A stretch of DNA of 64,000 nt. Origin: Bacteroidaceae bacterium (GTDB lineage: Bacteria > Bacteroidota > Bacteroidia > Bacteroidales > Bacteroidaceae). Both the position numbers and the translations under genes were made by a program. Under the pieces are notes generated by a model. The model had not been told where the DNA came from. It worked only from the letters and a program-made list of their open reading frames with translations, and did no database searches. The stretch is from positions 1-64,000 of the forward strand of contig JAGAZE010000039.1 in the NCBI GenBank assembly GCA_017940185.1, read 5' to 3'. Each line of letters starts with the position of its first letter. Position 1 is the first letter of the stretch. This document shows, piece after piece, positions 1 through 8,233 of this stretch.

Positions 1-129
1 ACATTTATAAAGCGAATCAATAAGAGGACAAAAGGCGAGGTGCAGACGCACAATGATGTCTATCAATATATAAAGAAAGGCCATCCAACCTTAGCAGATG
101 AGTGTGACAAGTATATTAGAATCAAGTAA
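1..129 (+). CDS. C-terminal end of an unidentified protein (partial)
   Basis: The first frame is open from the window edge to a TAA at 127-129 and gives 42 residues that are lysine-rich and hydrophilic (for example KRINKRTKGE and ending YIRIK). It is probably the tail of a gene that begins outside the window, 27 bp ahead of the SDR gene on the same strand. The stretch is more AT-rich than most genes here. No domain can be recognised in so short a piece. Confidence 0.45.
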   Translation, partial: TFIKRINKRTKGEVQTHNDVYQYIKKGHPTLADECDKYIRIK

Positions 130-156
130 ATTCCAATTTAGCGAACAGAAACAAAT

Positions 157-864
157 ATGGATTTCAAAGATAAAATAGTAGTTGTCACAGGTGGAGCGCA
201 AGGCATTGGAAGGTGCATTGCCCATGAGTTTGAGAAAGCAGGGGCTACGGTTTGTGTGATTGACAAACTGCTGGGAGACCACTTTGTGGGCGACCTTGCA
301 GACAAATATGTGCTAGAGGCGTTTGCACGAGAGGTGATAGGTAGGCATGGTCATGTAGACTACCTCGTCAATAATGCCTTGCCGTTGATGAAAGGCATTG
401 ACGAGTGCAGTTATGAAGAGTTCCAATATGCTTTGAGCGTGGGCGTGACAGCTCCGTTTTACCTCTCAAAGCTCTTTATGCCCCATTTCGCTGAGCAAGC
501 AGCAATCGTCAACATTTCTTCATCGCGTGACCGCATGAGTCAGCCACAGACCGAGAGCTACACCGCAGCCAAGGGAGGCATTGCGGCTTTGACACACGCC
601 TTGGCAGTAAGCCTGGCCGGAAAGGTACGTGTAAACTCCATCTCTCCAGGATGGATAGATACCAACTACACAGACTATGAAGGGGCCGATGCCATCCAGC
701 ACCCAGTGGGACGTGTAGGCAATCCAATGGATATAGCCAACATGGTGCTCTATCTCTGCTCTGAAAAAGCAGGTTTCATCACGGGCGAGAACATCTGTAT
801 TGATGGTGGCATGACCCGCCGGATGATTTATCATGGCGATAATGGATGGAGATTAAAAGAATGA
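157..864 (+). CDS. Short-chain dehydrogenase/reductase (SDR) family oxidoreductase
   Basis: A 235-residue classical SDR, a usual length for the family. The Rossmann cofactor motif TGGAQGIG is at residues 11-18, the NNA motif at 72-74, the catalytic serine region at 121-123, and the YTAAK active site at Tyr135 and Lys139. The PG motif after the active site is at 164-165. It should be a cytoplasmic NAD(P)-dependent oxidoreductase; the substrate cannot be told from sequence. The acidic residue after the second strand (VIDK, Asp36) suggests NAD(H) rather than NADP(H), which is an inference. The ATG at 157 starts directly at the Rossmann strand, as usual. The following 319 bp hold no gene, so it is not linked to greA. 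Confidence 0.9.
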   Translation: MDFKDKIVVVTGGAQGIGRCIAHEFEKAGATVCVIDKLLGDHFVGDLADKYVLEAFAREVIGRHGHVDYLVNNALPLMKGIDECSYEEFQYALSVGVTAPFYLSKLFMPHFAEQAAIVNISSSRDRMSQPQTESYTAAKGGIAALTHALAVSLAGKVRVNSISPGWIDTNYTDYEGADAIQHPVGRVGNPMDIANMVLYLCSEKAGFITGENICIDGGMTRRMIYHGDNGWRLKE

Positions 865-1183
865 CTAACATCCAGAAGTTTAGCGTCCGTTACAAACCTG
901 TCGGAATGTCCCTCGAAAAAAACTTACTAATACCTTAACAAATGAGTGTCATATATTGGCGGCATTTACACACTGAAGTCGTCATGAAACAGAATACCTA
1001 CATTTGAACACATATCCTACAATCATTTCTCGTAAATGAAAAGCAAACATTAGCAAAAGAAGACTAAGGAAAAAGACAAATAAGCTAAAAACCATTACCT
1101 TTGCAGTCCCAGCGCATGCCATCACTCGTTGGCGAAACACTTAAGCATCGGCACAAATACAACAACCAACACGCACACACACT
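865..1183. other. Intergenic region with greA promoter and a shared sequence motif
   Basis: No gene is seen in these 319 bp. The greA -7 promoter element lies near its right end (1096-1103). A 12-bp string GTCCGTTACAAA at 885-896, followed by AATACCTTAAC at 929-939, recurs with small changes at 37465-37503 between the ABC-F gene and the HU gene. The meaning of this pair is unknown. Confidence 0.5.
1096..1103 (+). promoter_or_regulatory. Bacteroidetes -7 promoter element for greA
   Basis: TACCTTTG matches the Bacteroidetes housekeeping -7 consensus TAnnTTTG. It lies 80 bp before the greA ATG. No clear TTTG -33 element was found at the expected 19-20 bp. Confidence 0.65.
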
Positions 1184-1654
1184 ATGGAATACATGTCGAA
1201 AGAAGGCTACGACCGCTTGGTGGACGAGCTGCGTGAGCTGGAGCAGGTGGAGCTGCCACGCGTGCGAGAAGCCATTGCCGAGGCTCGAGACAAAGGCGAC
1301 CTCAGCGAAAACTTCGAATACCACGCCGCCAAGCGCGAACAGGGACGGCTGCTCAGTCGCATACGCTACAAGCAGCGAGTGTTGGAACATGCACGCGTGC
1401 TCGACCGGCAGTTGCTCAAGAGCGACGCTGTAGGACTGCTCAGCAAAGTGGAACTCACTAATATGACGACGCAGACACGCATGACATATACCATAGTGAG
1501 CCCACACGAGGCTGACCTCAAGGAAAAGAAAATCTCCGTCAAGTCGCCCATCGCACAGGCACTGCTCAATAAGAAAGTGGGCGACGTGGTGAGCGTGCGC
1601 GTGCCGGCGGGAGTGCAGACACTGCGCATAGAACAATTGACAATAGATGTCTGA
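1184..1654 (+). CDS. greA: Transcription elongation factor GreA
   Basis: A 156-residue protein, the normal GreA length. It binds the secondary channel of RNA polymerase and stimulates cleavage of backtracked transcripts. The N-terminal helical hairpin carries the family tip GDLSEN at residues 38-43, with Asp39 and Glu42 the acidic tip residues, followed by FEYHAAK. The C-terminal FKBP-like half runs from about residue 82 and contains VSPHEAD and the SPIAQALLNKKVGD segment. Start ATG 1184 is chosen because it gives the canonical N-terminus MEYMSKEGY. It leads a probable three-gene unit with the membrane protein at 1658 and galE at 1984, with gaps of only a few bases. Confidence 0.97.
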   Translation: MEYMSKEGYDRLVDELRELEQVELPRVREAIAEARDKGDLSENFEYHAAKREQGRLLSRIRYKQRVLEHARVLDRQLLKSDAVGLLSKVELTNMTTQTRMTYTIVSPHEADLKEKKISVKSPIAQALLNKKVGDVVSVRVPAGVQTLRIEQLTIDV

Positions 1655-1657
1655 CCA

Positions 1658-1981
1658 ATGAGCAGCAACACTCCATCCCCCGACACCCACCCTCACAACA
1701 CCTTTCCAGCGCGCTTTCTCGCCTGGCTGAGAGGGCTGAGCTTTCGCACAGGAGTGGTGGTGCTGCTCTGCTGCATACCCTTCTATGTGCTCTCGTTTGC
1801 GCAGATGCTGCTACCCATCAGTGTCGCCGCAAAAGGAGTACTGTGGACCATCCTGTTCGGACTGGCAAAGTGTTGCCAATATGCAGGCATCACCATACTA
1901 GGAGTAGAAGGATACCGACGGCTCAAGGCACGCATGAAAAGAAAACAACAAACACACGATAACACACAACCAGCACAATAG
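1658..1981 (+). CDS. Small membrane protein, function unknown
   Basis: A 107-residue protein with two likely membrane spans, about residues 32-52 (VVVLLCCIPFYVLSF) and 57-80 (WTILFGLAKCCQYAGITIL), and a basic, glutamine-rich tail. It sits 3 bp after greA and 2 bp before galE on the same strand, so co-transcription is likely. No domain family is recognised. Its placement between two housekeeping genes gives no firm hint of function. Confidence 0.75.
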   Translation: MSSNTPSPDTHPHNTFPARFLAWLRGLSFRTGVVVLLCCIPFYVLSFAQMLLPISVAAKGVLWTILFGLAKCCQYAGITILGVEGYRRLKARMKRKQQTHDNTQPAQ

Positions 1982-1983
1982 CA

Positions 1984-3021
1984 ATGAACAAACCAACCAT
2001 TCTCGTCACCGGCGGTACAGGCTTCATAGGCTCGCACACCACCGTAGAACTACAACAGGCAGGCTACAATGTAGTGATTGTCGACAACCTCTCCAACTCC
2101 AACGCCAGCGTCGTCGACGGCATTGAGCGCATTACCGGTGTGCGCCCCGCCTTCCATCAGATAGACCTTCAAGATAAGGCGGCCACCGAGCGCGTGATGC
2201 AACAGCACGACGATATCGTAGGCGTGATACACTTCGCCGCATCCAAGGCGGTGGGGGAGAGCGTGAAGGAACCGCTGATGTACTACCGCAACAATATCCT
2301 TTCATTGCTCAACGTGCTGGAACTGATGCCGAAATATGGGGTGAAGGGCATTATCTTCTCCTCGTCGTGCACAGTGTATGGTCAGCCCGATGCCCAACAT
2401 CTGCCCGTCACAGAAGAGGCCCCCATACAAAAGGCACTCTCGCCCTACGGCAACACAAAGCAGATAAACGAAGAAATAATAGCCGACTACATACACAGCG
2501 GTGCGCCGATAAGCAGCATCGTGCTGCGATACTTCAACCCCATCGGCGCACATCCCTCCGCAGAGATTGGCGAACTGCCCATCGGAGTGCCTGCCAATCT
2601 CATACCCTTCGTCACACAGACAGCAGCAGGCATACGCAAAGAACTGGCCATATTTGGCAACGACTACGGCACGCCCGACGGCACATGCATACGCGACTAT
2701 ATCTATGTGGTAGACCTTGCCAAGGCACATGTAAAAGCCATGGAGCGCGTGCTGCAAGGCATGCCCACACCGCTGGAGTATTTCAACATCGGCACGGGAC
2801 GCGGCCTCAGCACACTCGAGGTAGTGGAAGCATTTGAACGCGCCACGGGAGTCAAGGTCAACTGGCACTTTGCCCCACGTCGCGAAGGCGACATTGAGAA
2901 GGTGTGGGGCAATGTTGATAAGGCCAACAAAGTGCTGGGATGGCAGGCCGACACACCGCTCGACGACATACTGCGCTCCGCATGGCGATGGCAACAGCAT
3001 CTGGAGGAGATGAATGCATAG
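1984..3021 (+). CDS. galE: UDP-glucose 4-epimerase
   Basis: A 345-residue extended SDR of the GalE family, which interconverts UDP-glucose and UDP-galactose with tightly bound NAD in the cytoplasm and feeds the Leloir pathway and surface polysaccharide synthesis. The NAD motif GGTGFIGSH spans residues 10-18. Catalytic Ser127/Ser128 lies in FSSSCTVYG, and Tyr155 and Lys159 form the YxxxK pair in SPYGNTK. The conserved YFNPIGAHPS and DGTCIRDYIYVVDLA segments are also present. Length and motifs fit true GalE rather than a related dehydratase. The gene ends 29 bp before a strong terminator. Confidence 0.97.
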   Translation: MNKPTILVTGGTGFIGSHTTVELQQAGYNVVIVDNLSNSNASVVDGIERITGVRPAFHQIDLQDKAATERVMQQHDDIVGVIHFAASKAVGESVKEPLMYYRNNILSLLNVLELMPKYGVKGIIFSSSCTVYGQPDAQHLPVTEEAPIQKALSPYGNTKQINEEIIADYIHSGAPISSIVLRYFNPIGAHPSAEIGELPIGVPANLIPFVTQTAAGIRKELAIFGNDYGTPDGTCIRDYIYVVDLAKAHVKAMERVLQGMPTPLEYFNIGTGRGLSTLEVVEAFERATGVKVNWHFAPRREGDIEKVWGNVDKANKVLGWQADTPLDDILRSAWRWQQHLEEMNA

Positions 3022-3050
3022 GTATTACACGATTTCCTATTCATCATCAA

Positions 3051-3084
3051 CTAAAAAAACGGTCAGCGATGACCGTTTTTTTAG
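3051..3084. terminator. Bidirectional intrinsic terminator between galE and ndk
   Basis: A perfect 15-bp inverted repeat (core ACGGTCA / TGACCGT, loop GCGA) flanked by seven A and seven T bases. It would end galE transcripts rightward and the long minus-strand run ending in ndk leftward. Confidence 0.92.
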
Positions 3085-3140
3085 TTGGCAGACGTTGCCT
3101 CTTCTCATTACGATAGTAGAGCAGATCTTCAGGGGGTGTC

Positions 3141-3605
3141 TTATTTTCCCTCTCCGTCACCGTAGATGAAGTTGTGGGCGCCGCTCACATAGTCGAAGAG
3201 TTCGTTGTCGCGGAAAAAGCGCTTCACTTCTATCTGTGCATTGTCTACGCTGTCGGAGGCGTGAACGATGTTTTGCTGATTGCTCACGCTGTAGTCACCG
3301 CGTATGGTTCCCGGGGCTGCGGCACGACCATTGGTGACGCCCGTCATCGTGCGTACCACTTCCACAGCATCGACGCCTTCCAGCGCCAAAGCCACAACAG
3401 GAGAGGCCTGCATGGATGCCACAACACTGGGAAAGAATGGTTTGTCGACCAGATGGGCATAGTGTTCGTGCAACAAGGCATCGCTGAGGTGCATCATCTT
3501 TAATCCCGCTATGCGCAGACCACGACGCTCAAAACGATGAATGATATCCCCGATAAGCTGACGCTGCACGCAGCTCGGCTTTAATAATACTAATGTCTTT
3601 TCCAT
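3141..3605 (-). CDS. ndk: Nucleoside diphosphate kinase
   Basis: A 154-residue NDP kinase, the usual size for the bacterial enzyme. It passes the gamma-phosphate of ATP to other nucleoside diphosphates through a phosphohistidine. The catalytic His115 lies in NIVHASDS, and the N-terminal KPSCVQRQLIGDII and the VTNGRAAAPGTIRGD segment are family hallmarks. It is the last gene of the minus-strand run, 61 bp downstream of nifJ and just ahead of the terminator at 3051-3084. The longer gap leaves open whether it has its own promoter; none was recognised. Confidence 0.97.
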   Translation of the reverse strand: MEKTLVLLKPSCVQRQLIGDIIHRFERRGLRIAGLKMMHLSDALLHEHYAHLVDKPFFPSVVASMQASPVVALALEGVDAVEVVRTMTGVTNGRAAAPGTIRGDYSVSNQQNIVHASDSVDNAQIEVKRFFRDNELFDYVSGAHNFIYGDGEGK

Positions 3606-3666
3606 AATTAATGATTGGTGAGTGTGTGATGAGTGAGTTGCCGTCTATTGTTGAGGTGTTGTTGTC

Positions 3667-6600
3667 CTATTGTTCAGCTGTCTCTTCGCTGTAGTCTTCT
3701 TTTGCCTTGCGCAGATAGTTCTTATACCTTTCCTGTGCCATGTGCTGTGCTTCAGCAAACAGGAGTTCCGCCTCATCGGGGAAGGCTTTGCGTAGAGACA
3801 GATAGCGCACCTCGCCCATGAGGAATTCGTGGAAGAGCGACCAGTCGGGTGCCTTAGAATCGAGCTGGAAGGGGTTGAGCCTTTCTTCTGCCCGACGCGG
3901 GTCGTAGCGCCACAGATGCCAGTAGCCGCATTGCACTGCACGTTGCTCTTCGGCCTGACTCTTTCCCATGCCACCCTTAGCCTTGAGGCCGTGGTTGATG
4001 CATGGCGCGTAAGCGATGACGAGCGACGGACCTGGATATGCCTCTGCCTCGCGCAGCGCCTTCAGACACTGAGCATTGTCGGCACCCATGGCCACTTGTG
4101 CCACATATACGTAGCCATAGGTAGTGGCGATGAGACCAAGGTCTTTCTTGCGTATGCGCTTGCCCTTTGCAGCAAACTGCGCGATGGCACCTAGCGGCGT
4201 GGCTTTCGATGCCTGGCCGCCCGTGTTGGAGTATACCTCCGTGTCGAGCACCAGGATATTGACGTCTTCGCCTGAGGCAATCACATGGTCAAGGCCGCCG
4301 TAGCCAATGTCGTAGGATGCTCCGTCGCCGCCGATAATCCACTGGCTGCGCTTCACCAGGTAGTGGTCAAGCGTGCGCAACTCGGCACAATAGGGACATC
4401 CCGCCTCGGCGCCACGGGCAATGTAGGGCTTGAGCAATGCTGCCAGGCGCTTGCTCTCGGCAGCATCGTCGCACTTGGCCATCCACTCTACGGCAAGTGC
4501 CTTAAATAGAGCGGGACAGTCGGGATGCGAGGTAGCCTGCTCAAGGAGGAGCACCACACGCTGCTTCATTTTCTTGTTGGCAATGTGCATGCCCAGTCCG
4601 AACTCGCAGAAGTCTTCAAAGAGAGAATTGTTGAATGCCGGGCCCTGGCCTTGTGAGTTGGTGGTGTAGGGCGTGGAAGGTATCGATGCCGAGTAGATGG
4701 ACGAGCACCCCGTGGCATTGGCAATCATCTGCCGATCGCCGAAGAGTTGTGAGAGCAGCTTCACGTAGGGAGTCTCGCCACAGCCGGCGCAGGCGCCTGA
4801 GAACTCGAACAGCGGCGTGGCGAACTGCGAGTTTTTCACACTCTGTTGTATGTCGACCATGTGTTGCTTGGTGCTGACGTGTGTGGTGAGCGCTTGCCAA
4901 TGGGTGACCTCCTGGCGTATGCTGTCGTCGTCGGGGTTGTAGGGCACCATGGTGAGCGCCTTCCCTTTCTTGGGCAGTCCCGGGCATACGTCGGCGCAGT
5001 TTCCGCATCCGAGGCAGTCGAGCGGACTCACCTGTATGCGGAAGTGCATGCCCTCCATGGCTTTGGGGGCGCGCATGGCGAGGGTGGTGAGTTGTGGCAC
5101 CGTGTGCTGTAGTTCTTCGGTGGTGAGCACGAAGGGACGTATGGCGGCGTGGGGACACACGAAGGCGCACTTGTTGCACTGTATGCAATGGTCGGCGTTC
5201 CACTGCGGTATGAAGGGTGCCACGCCGCGCTTTTCGTAGGCTGCCGTGCCCACGGGCCAGGAACCATCTACGGTGTTGTGTTTCACAAAAGTGCTTACTG
5301 GCAGGGTGTCGCCCGCCTGTGCATTGATGGGACGCACCACCTCAGTGATGAATGACGGCTCGGCAGGTGTAGACACTTCGGCCTTCGTACTGACGCCTGC
5401 TGTGTGTGTGTCAGTGGCTGCCTCCAGCATTTTCCACTCGGCCTTCACCTCCAGCCGGTGGTATTCGCCTCCGCGGTCGACGGCATCGCAGTTCATGCGC
5501 ACTACGTCTTCGCCTTTGTTACCATAGGTCTTAGCGATGAAGGCCTTCATCTGCGCTATGGCCAGCTGTATGTCGATGACCTGTGTGATGCGGAAGAAGG
5601 CACTCTGCAGGATGGTGTTGGTACGGTTGCGCAGGCCGATTTCTTGGGCTATGCGTGTGGCATTGATGTAGTAGACGCGTATGTCGTTGTCGGCAAAGTA
5701 GCGTTTCACCTTATCTGGGATGAAGCGCTCGAGCTCTTTACCCTCGAAGATGGTGTTGAGCAGGAAGGTGCCGTGTCGTTGCAGGCCGCGTGTGACATCG
5801 TACATGTGCAAGTAAGCCTGCTGATGGCATGCCACGAAGTTGGGCTGTGTGACGAGATAGGTGGCGTGAATGGGTGTGTCGGCAAAGCGCAGGTGCGAGC
5901 ATGTGAAGCCGCCCGACTTCTTGCTGTCGTATGCGAAGTATGCCTGGCAGTATTTGTCGGTGTTGTCGCCGATGATTTTTACCGAGTTTTTATTTGCCCC
6001 CACCGTGCCGTCAGCTCCCAATCCATAGAATTTGGCTTGGAACATGCGCGCCGTGTTGTGTGGCAGTGGCGGTACCGACGGCAGCGAGGTGAAGGTGACG
6101 TCGTCGCAGATGCCGATGGTGAAGTGATTTTTCGGTTCGGGCAGTTTGAGGTTGTCGAATGCCGCCACAATCATTTCGGGTGTAGTGTCGGCGGAGCCCA
6201 GTCCGTAGCGTCCTCCTACTATGAGCGGCTTGTTGTGGCTGTCGTAGAGTGCGTTGCGCACGTCGAGGTAGAGCGGTTCTCCCTCAGCTCCGGGCTCCTT
6301 TGTTCGGTCGAGCACGGCGATGCGTGTTGTGGACTGCGGCAGTGCCTGTAGCAGATGCTTAGCAGAGAATGGACGATAGAGATGCACGGCAATCATGCCC
6401 ACGCGTTCACCCTGTTGCATGAGGTGATCGATGGCTTCGCGTGCCGCTTCTGTTGCCGACCCCATCAGGATGATTACGCGCTCGGCATCGGGAGCGCCGT
6501 AGTAGTCGAAGAGGTGGTATTGGCGGCCGGTGAGTGCCGACACTTGCTGCAGACAGTGTTCTACCGCATCGGCCACCTGCATATAGGCCTTATTGGATGC

Positions 6601-7305
6601 TTCGCGATGGGCGAAGAATGTCTCCGGGTTTTCAGCCATGCCGCGTGTGGTGGGATGCTCGGGCGACATGGCACGTTTGCGGAAGCGCGCGATGTCGGCT
6701 TCGTCGATGAGGCTTGCCACTGCCTGCTGCGACATGACCTCCACCTTCTGATACTCATGACTGGTGCGGAAACCATCGAAGAAGTTGATGAAGGGGATGG
6801 AGGTCTTGAGTGCTGCCATATGCGGTACCACTGTGAGGTCCATCACTTCTTGCACGGAGCCTGCGCAGAAGAGTGCGAATCCCGTCTGCCGGCATGCCAT
6901 CACGTCCTGATGGTCGCCGAAGATGCTCAGCGCATGCGATGCCAGGGTGCGTGCCGACACGTTGATGACGCAGGGCAACTGTTCGCCCGCTATCTTATAG
7001 AGGTTGGGTATCATGAGTAGCAGTCCCTGCGAGGCGGTGTATGTAGTGGTGAGAGCTCCGGCCTGCAATGCGCCGTGGAGTGCTCCTGCCGCACCTCCTT
7101 CCGACTGCATCTCCTGCACCAGGACGGTCTGTCCCCACAGGTTTTTGCGTCCCTGTGCTGCCCAGGCATCGATATGTTCGGCCATAGGCGAGGAAGGAGT
7201 GATGGGATATATTGCAGCTACTTCGGAGAGCATATAGCTGATGTGTGCGGCAGCTTCGTTGCCATCGAGGGTGGCAAATGTCTTTTTTGTTGTGGTTGGT
7301 GTCAT
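3667..7305 (-). CDS. nifJ: Pyruvate:ferredoxin (flavodoxin) oxidoreductase
   Basis: A 1212-residue single-chain PFOR that converts pyruvate and CoA to acetyl-CoA and CO2 and reduces ferredoxin, a central step of anaerobic metabolism. Visible parts: the N-terminal pyrimidine-binding domain (SEVAAIYPITPSSPMAEH), the two 4Fe-4S clusters of the ferredoxin domain near residues 705 (CIQCNKCAFVCP) and 760 (CLGCGNCADVCP), and the thiamine diphosphate site near 985 (GDGASYDIGYGGLDH) with NTGGQ. The frame stays open upstream to 7470, but the ATG at 7303-7305 is chosen because it gives MTPTTTKKTFATLDGNEAA, the normal N-terminus, and avoids overlapping the glycosyltransferase, which ends 20 bp upstream. 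Confidence 0.97.
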   Translation of the reverse strand: MTPTTTKKTFATLDGNEAAAHISYMLSEVAAIYPITPSSPMAEHIDAWAAQGRKNLWGQTVLVQEMQSEGGAAGALHGALQAGALTTTYTASQGLLLMIPNLYKIAGEQLPCVINVSARTLASHALSIFGDHQDVMACRQTGFALFCAGSVQEVMDLTVVPHMAALKTSIPFINFFDGFRTSHEYQKVEVMSQQAVASLIDEADIARFRKRAMSPEHPTTRGMAENPETFFAHREASNKAYMQVADAVEHCLQQVSALTGRQYHLFDYYGAPDAERVIILMGSATEAAREAIDHLMQQGERVGMIAVHLYRPFSAKHLLQALPQSTTRIAVLDRTKEPGAEGEPLYLDVRNALYDSHNKPLIVGGRYGLGSADTTPEMIVAAFDNLKLPEPKNHFTIGICDDVTFTSLPSVPPLPHNTARMFQAKFYGLGADGTVGANKNSVKIIGDNTDKYCQAYFAYDSKKSGGFTCSHLRFADTPIHATYLVTQPNFVACHQQAYLHMYDVTRGLQRHGTFLLNTIFEGKELERFIPDKVKRYFADNDIRVYYINATRIAQEIGLRNRTNTILQSAFFRITQVIDIQLAIAQMKAFIAKTYGNKGEDVVRMNCDAVDRGGEYHRLEVKAEWKMLEAATDTHTAGVSTKAEVSTPAEPSFITEVVRPINAQAGDTLPVSTFVKHNTVDGSWPVGTAAYEKRGVAPFIPQWNADHCIQCNKCAFVCPHAAIRPFVLTTEELQHTVPQLTTLAMRAPKAMEGMHFRIQVSPLDCLGCGNCADVCPGLPKKGKALTMVPYNPDDDSIRQEVTHWQALTTHVSTKQHMVDIQQSVKNSQFATPLFEFSGACAGCGETPYVKLLSQLFGDRQMIANATGCSSIYSASIPSTPYTTNSQGQGPAFNNSLFEDFCEFGLGMHIANKKMKQRVVLLLEQATSHPDCPALFKALAVEWMAKCDDAAESKRLAALLKPYIARGAEAGCPYCAELRTLDHYLVKRSQWIIGGDGASYDIGYGGLDHVIASGEDVNILVLDTEVYSNTGGQASKATPLGAIAQFAAKGKRIRKKDLGLIATTYGYVYVAQVAMGADNAQCLKALREAEAYPGPSLVIAYAPCINHGLKAKGGMGKSQAEEQRAVQCGYWHLWRYDPRRAEERLNPFQLDSKAPDWSLFHEFLMGEVRYLSLRKAFPDEAELLFAEAQHMAQERYKNYLRKAKEDYSEETAEQ

Positions 7306-7325
7306 AGTGTAGGTGTTGAGGAATG

Positions 7326-8219
7326 TTAATGTGCTATTGTGGCATAGAGGCCTAGTTTGTAGTATTGTAGGATTCCGACAGAAGGATGTCGTCCGAGGAG
7401 GTTGCGTCGCAGCATTTTTCGGCAGAGACGATAGACACCCCGCACGAGGGGCAGCAGATGCCAATGGCACAGCGTGTCGTAGTGACGCAGCAGGGTGGAA
7501 TATCCCTCCAGCTGCTGGCGGTGATGGAAGAGTGTGCGGATGGCCTGTTCTGTCTTGTCGAGAAAGGCGGCATTGGTCTCAAAGTCGCTGAACATGGCAG
7601 GATTGTCTATGTGCAGGATGGGCACGGCGTGTTGTTGCAGTGTCTTTCCGTAGAACACATCTTCGAAGCCATATTCGGTGAACAGCTCATCGAAGGGAAG
7701 AGCGAGTAGCACTGCACGTGGTATGAGCACATTGGCAGTGTGCAGGTTCTGATAGGGGAGCATGTTACGTCTGCCGATGTGCATCTGTCGTCGGCAGTGC
7801 TGTTCGTAGCGTGCCCGCAGATTGTGGCATAGTGCCTTGTCGTGTAGTGGCGGAATGTCGTAGCCTCCATAGACTACCATGTCGCCCTTCAGCAGTTTGG
7901 CATAGGTGGCAAGGAAGTCGGGTTTGGCAATTGACATGTGGCTGTCGATGAAGAGGAGGTGTTCATATTTAGCCTCTCGTGCCAGGAAGTTGCGGTTGGC
8001 GCTACGCCCCAGGTTGCGTTGCTGCACTATGAGACGGCTGTGGGGCAGTGTGTCAATTGTCTTGTTCTCGTTCAAGGAGGAATGTGTGGAGGGGGTGGCA
8101 TCGTCGGATACGATGATTTCGAACACCAGATCCGGCAAGTTGGTCGCCTGCCGGTGCAGTTCGCGCACGAGCGGCACGCACGTCTGGCAGTAGGTGGGTA
8201 TGAGGATTGACAATTGCAT
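7326..8219 (-). CDS. Family 2 glycosyltransferase
   Basis: A 297-residue GT-A fold transferase. The start SILIPTYCQ at residues 4-12, SDD at 38-40, the metal-binding region FIDSHM at 90-95, and the YGFEDVFYG acidic motif around residue 192 are typical of GT2 enzymes. There is no membrane span in the catalytic part. It probably adds a sugar to a glycan or lipid carrier at the inner face of the membrane; the acceptor is unknown. It lies between a GH31 enzyme (14 bp) and nifJ (20 bp). No polysaccharide synthesis cluster surrounds it, so the target cannot be inferred. Confidence 0.88.
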   Translation of the reverse strand: MQLSILIPTYCQTCVPLVRELHRQATNLPDLVFEIIVSDDATPSTHSSLNENKTIDTLPHSRLIVQQRNLGRSANRNFLAREAKYEHLLFIDSHMSIAKPDFLATYAKLLKGDMVVYGGYDIPPLHDKALCHNLRARYEQHCRRQMHIGRRNMLPYQNLHTANVLIPRAVLLALPFDELFTEYGFEDVFYGKTLQQHAVPILHIDNPAMFSDFETNAAFLDKTEQAIRTLFHHRQQLEGYSTLLRHYDTLCHWHLLPLVRGVYRLCRKMLRRNLLGRHPSVGILQYYKLGLYATIAH

Positions 8220-8233
8220 GCTGGCGTGTGGGA

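Noticed and set aside
5404..6351. 315-residue open frame opposite nifJ
   Set aside because: Shadow inside pyruvate:ferredoxin oxidoreductase.
7306..7470. N-terminal extension of nifJ
   Set aside because: It would overlap the glycosyltransferase gene and adds 55 residues without similarity to the family.
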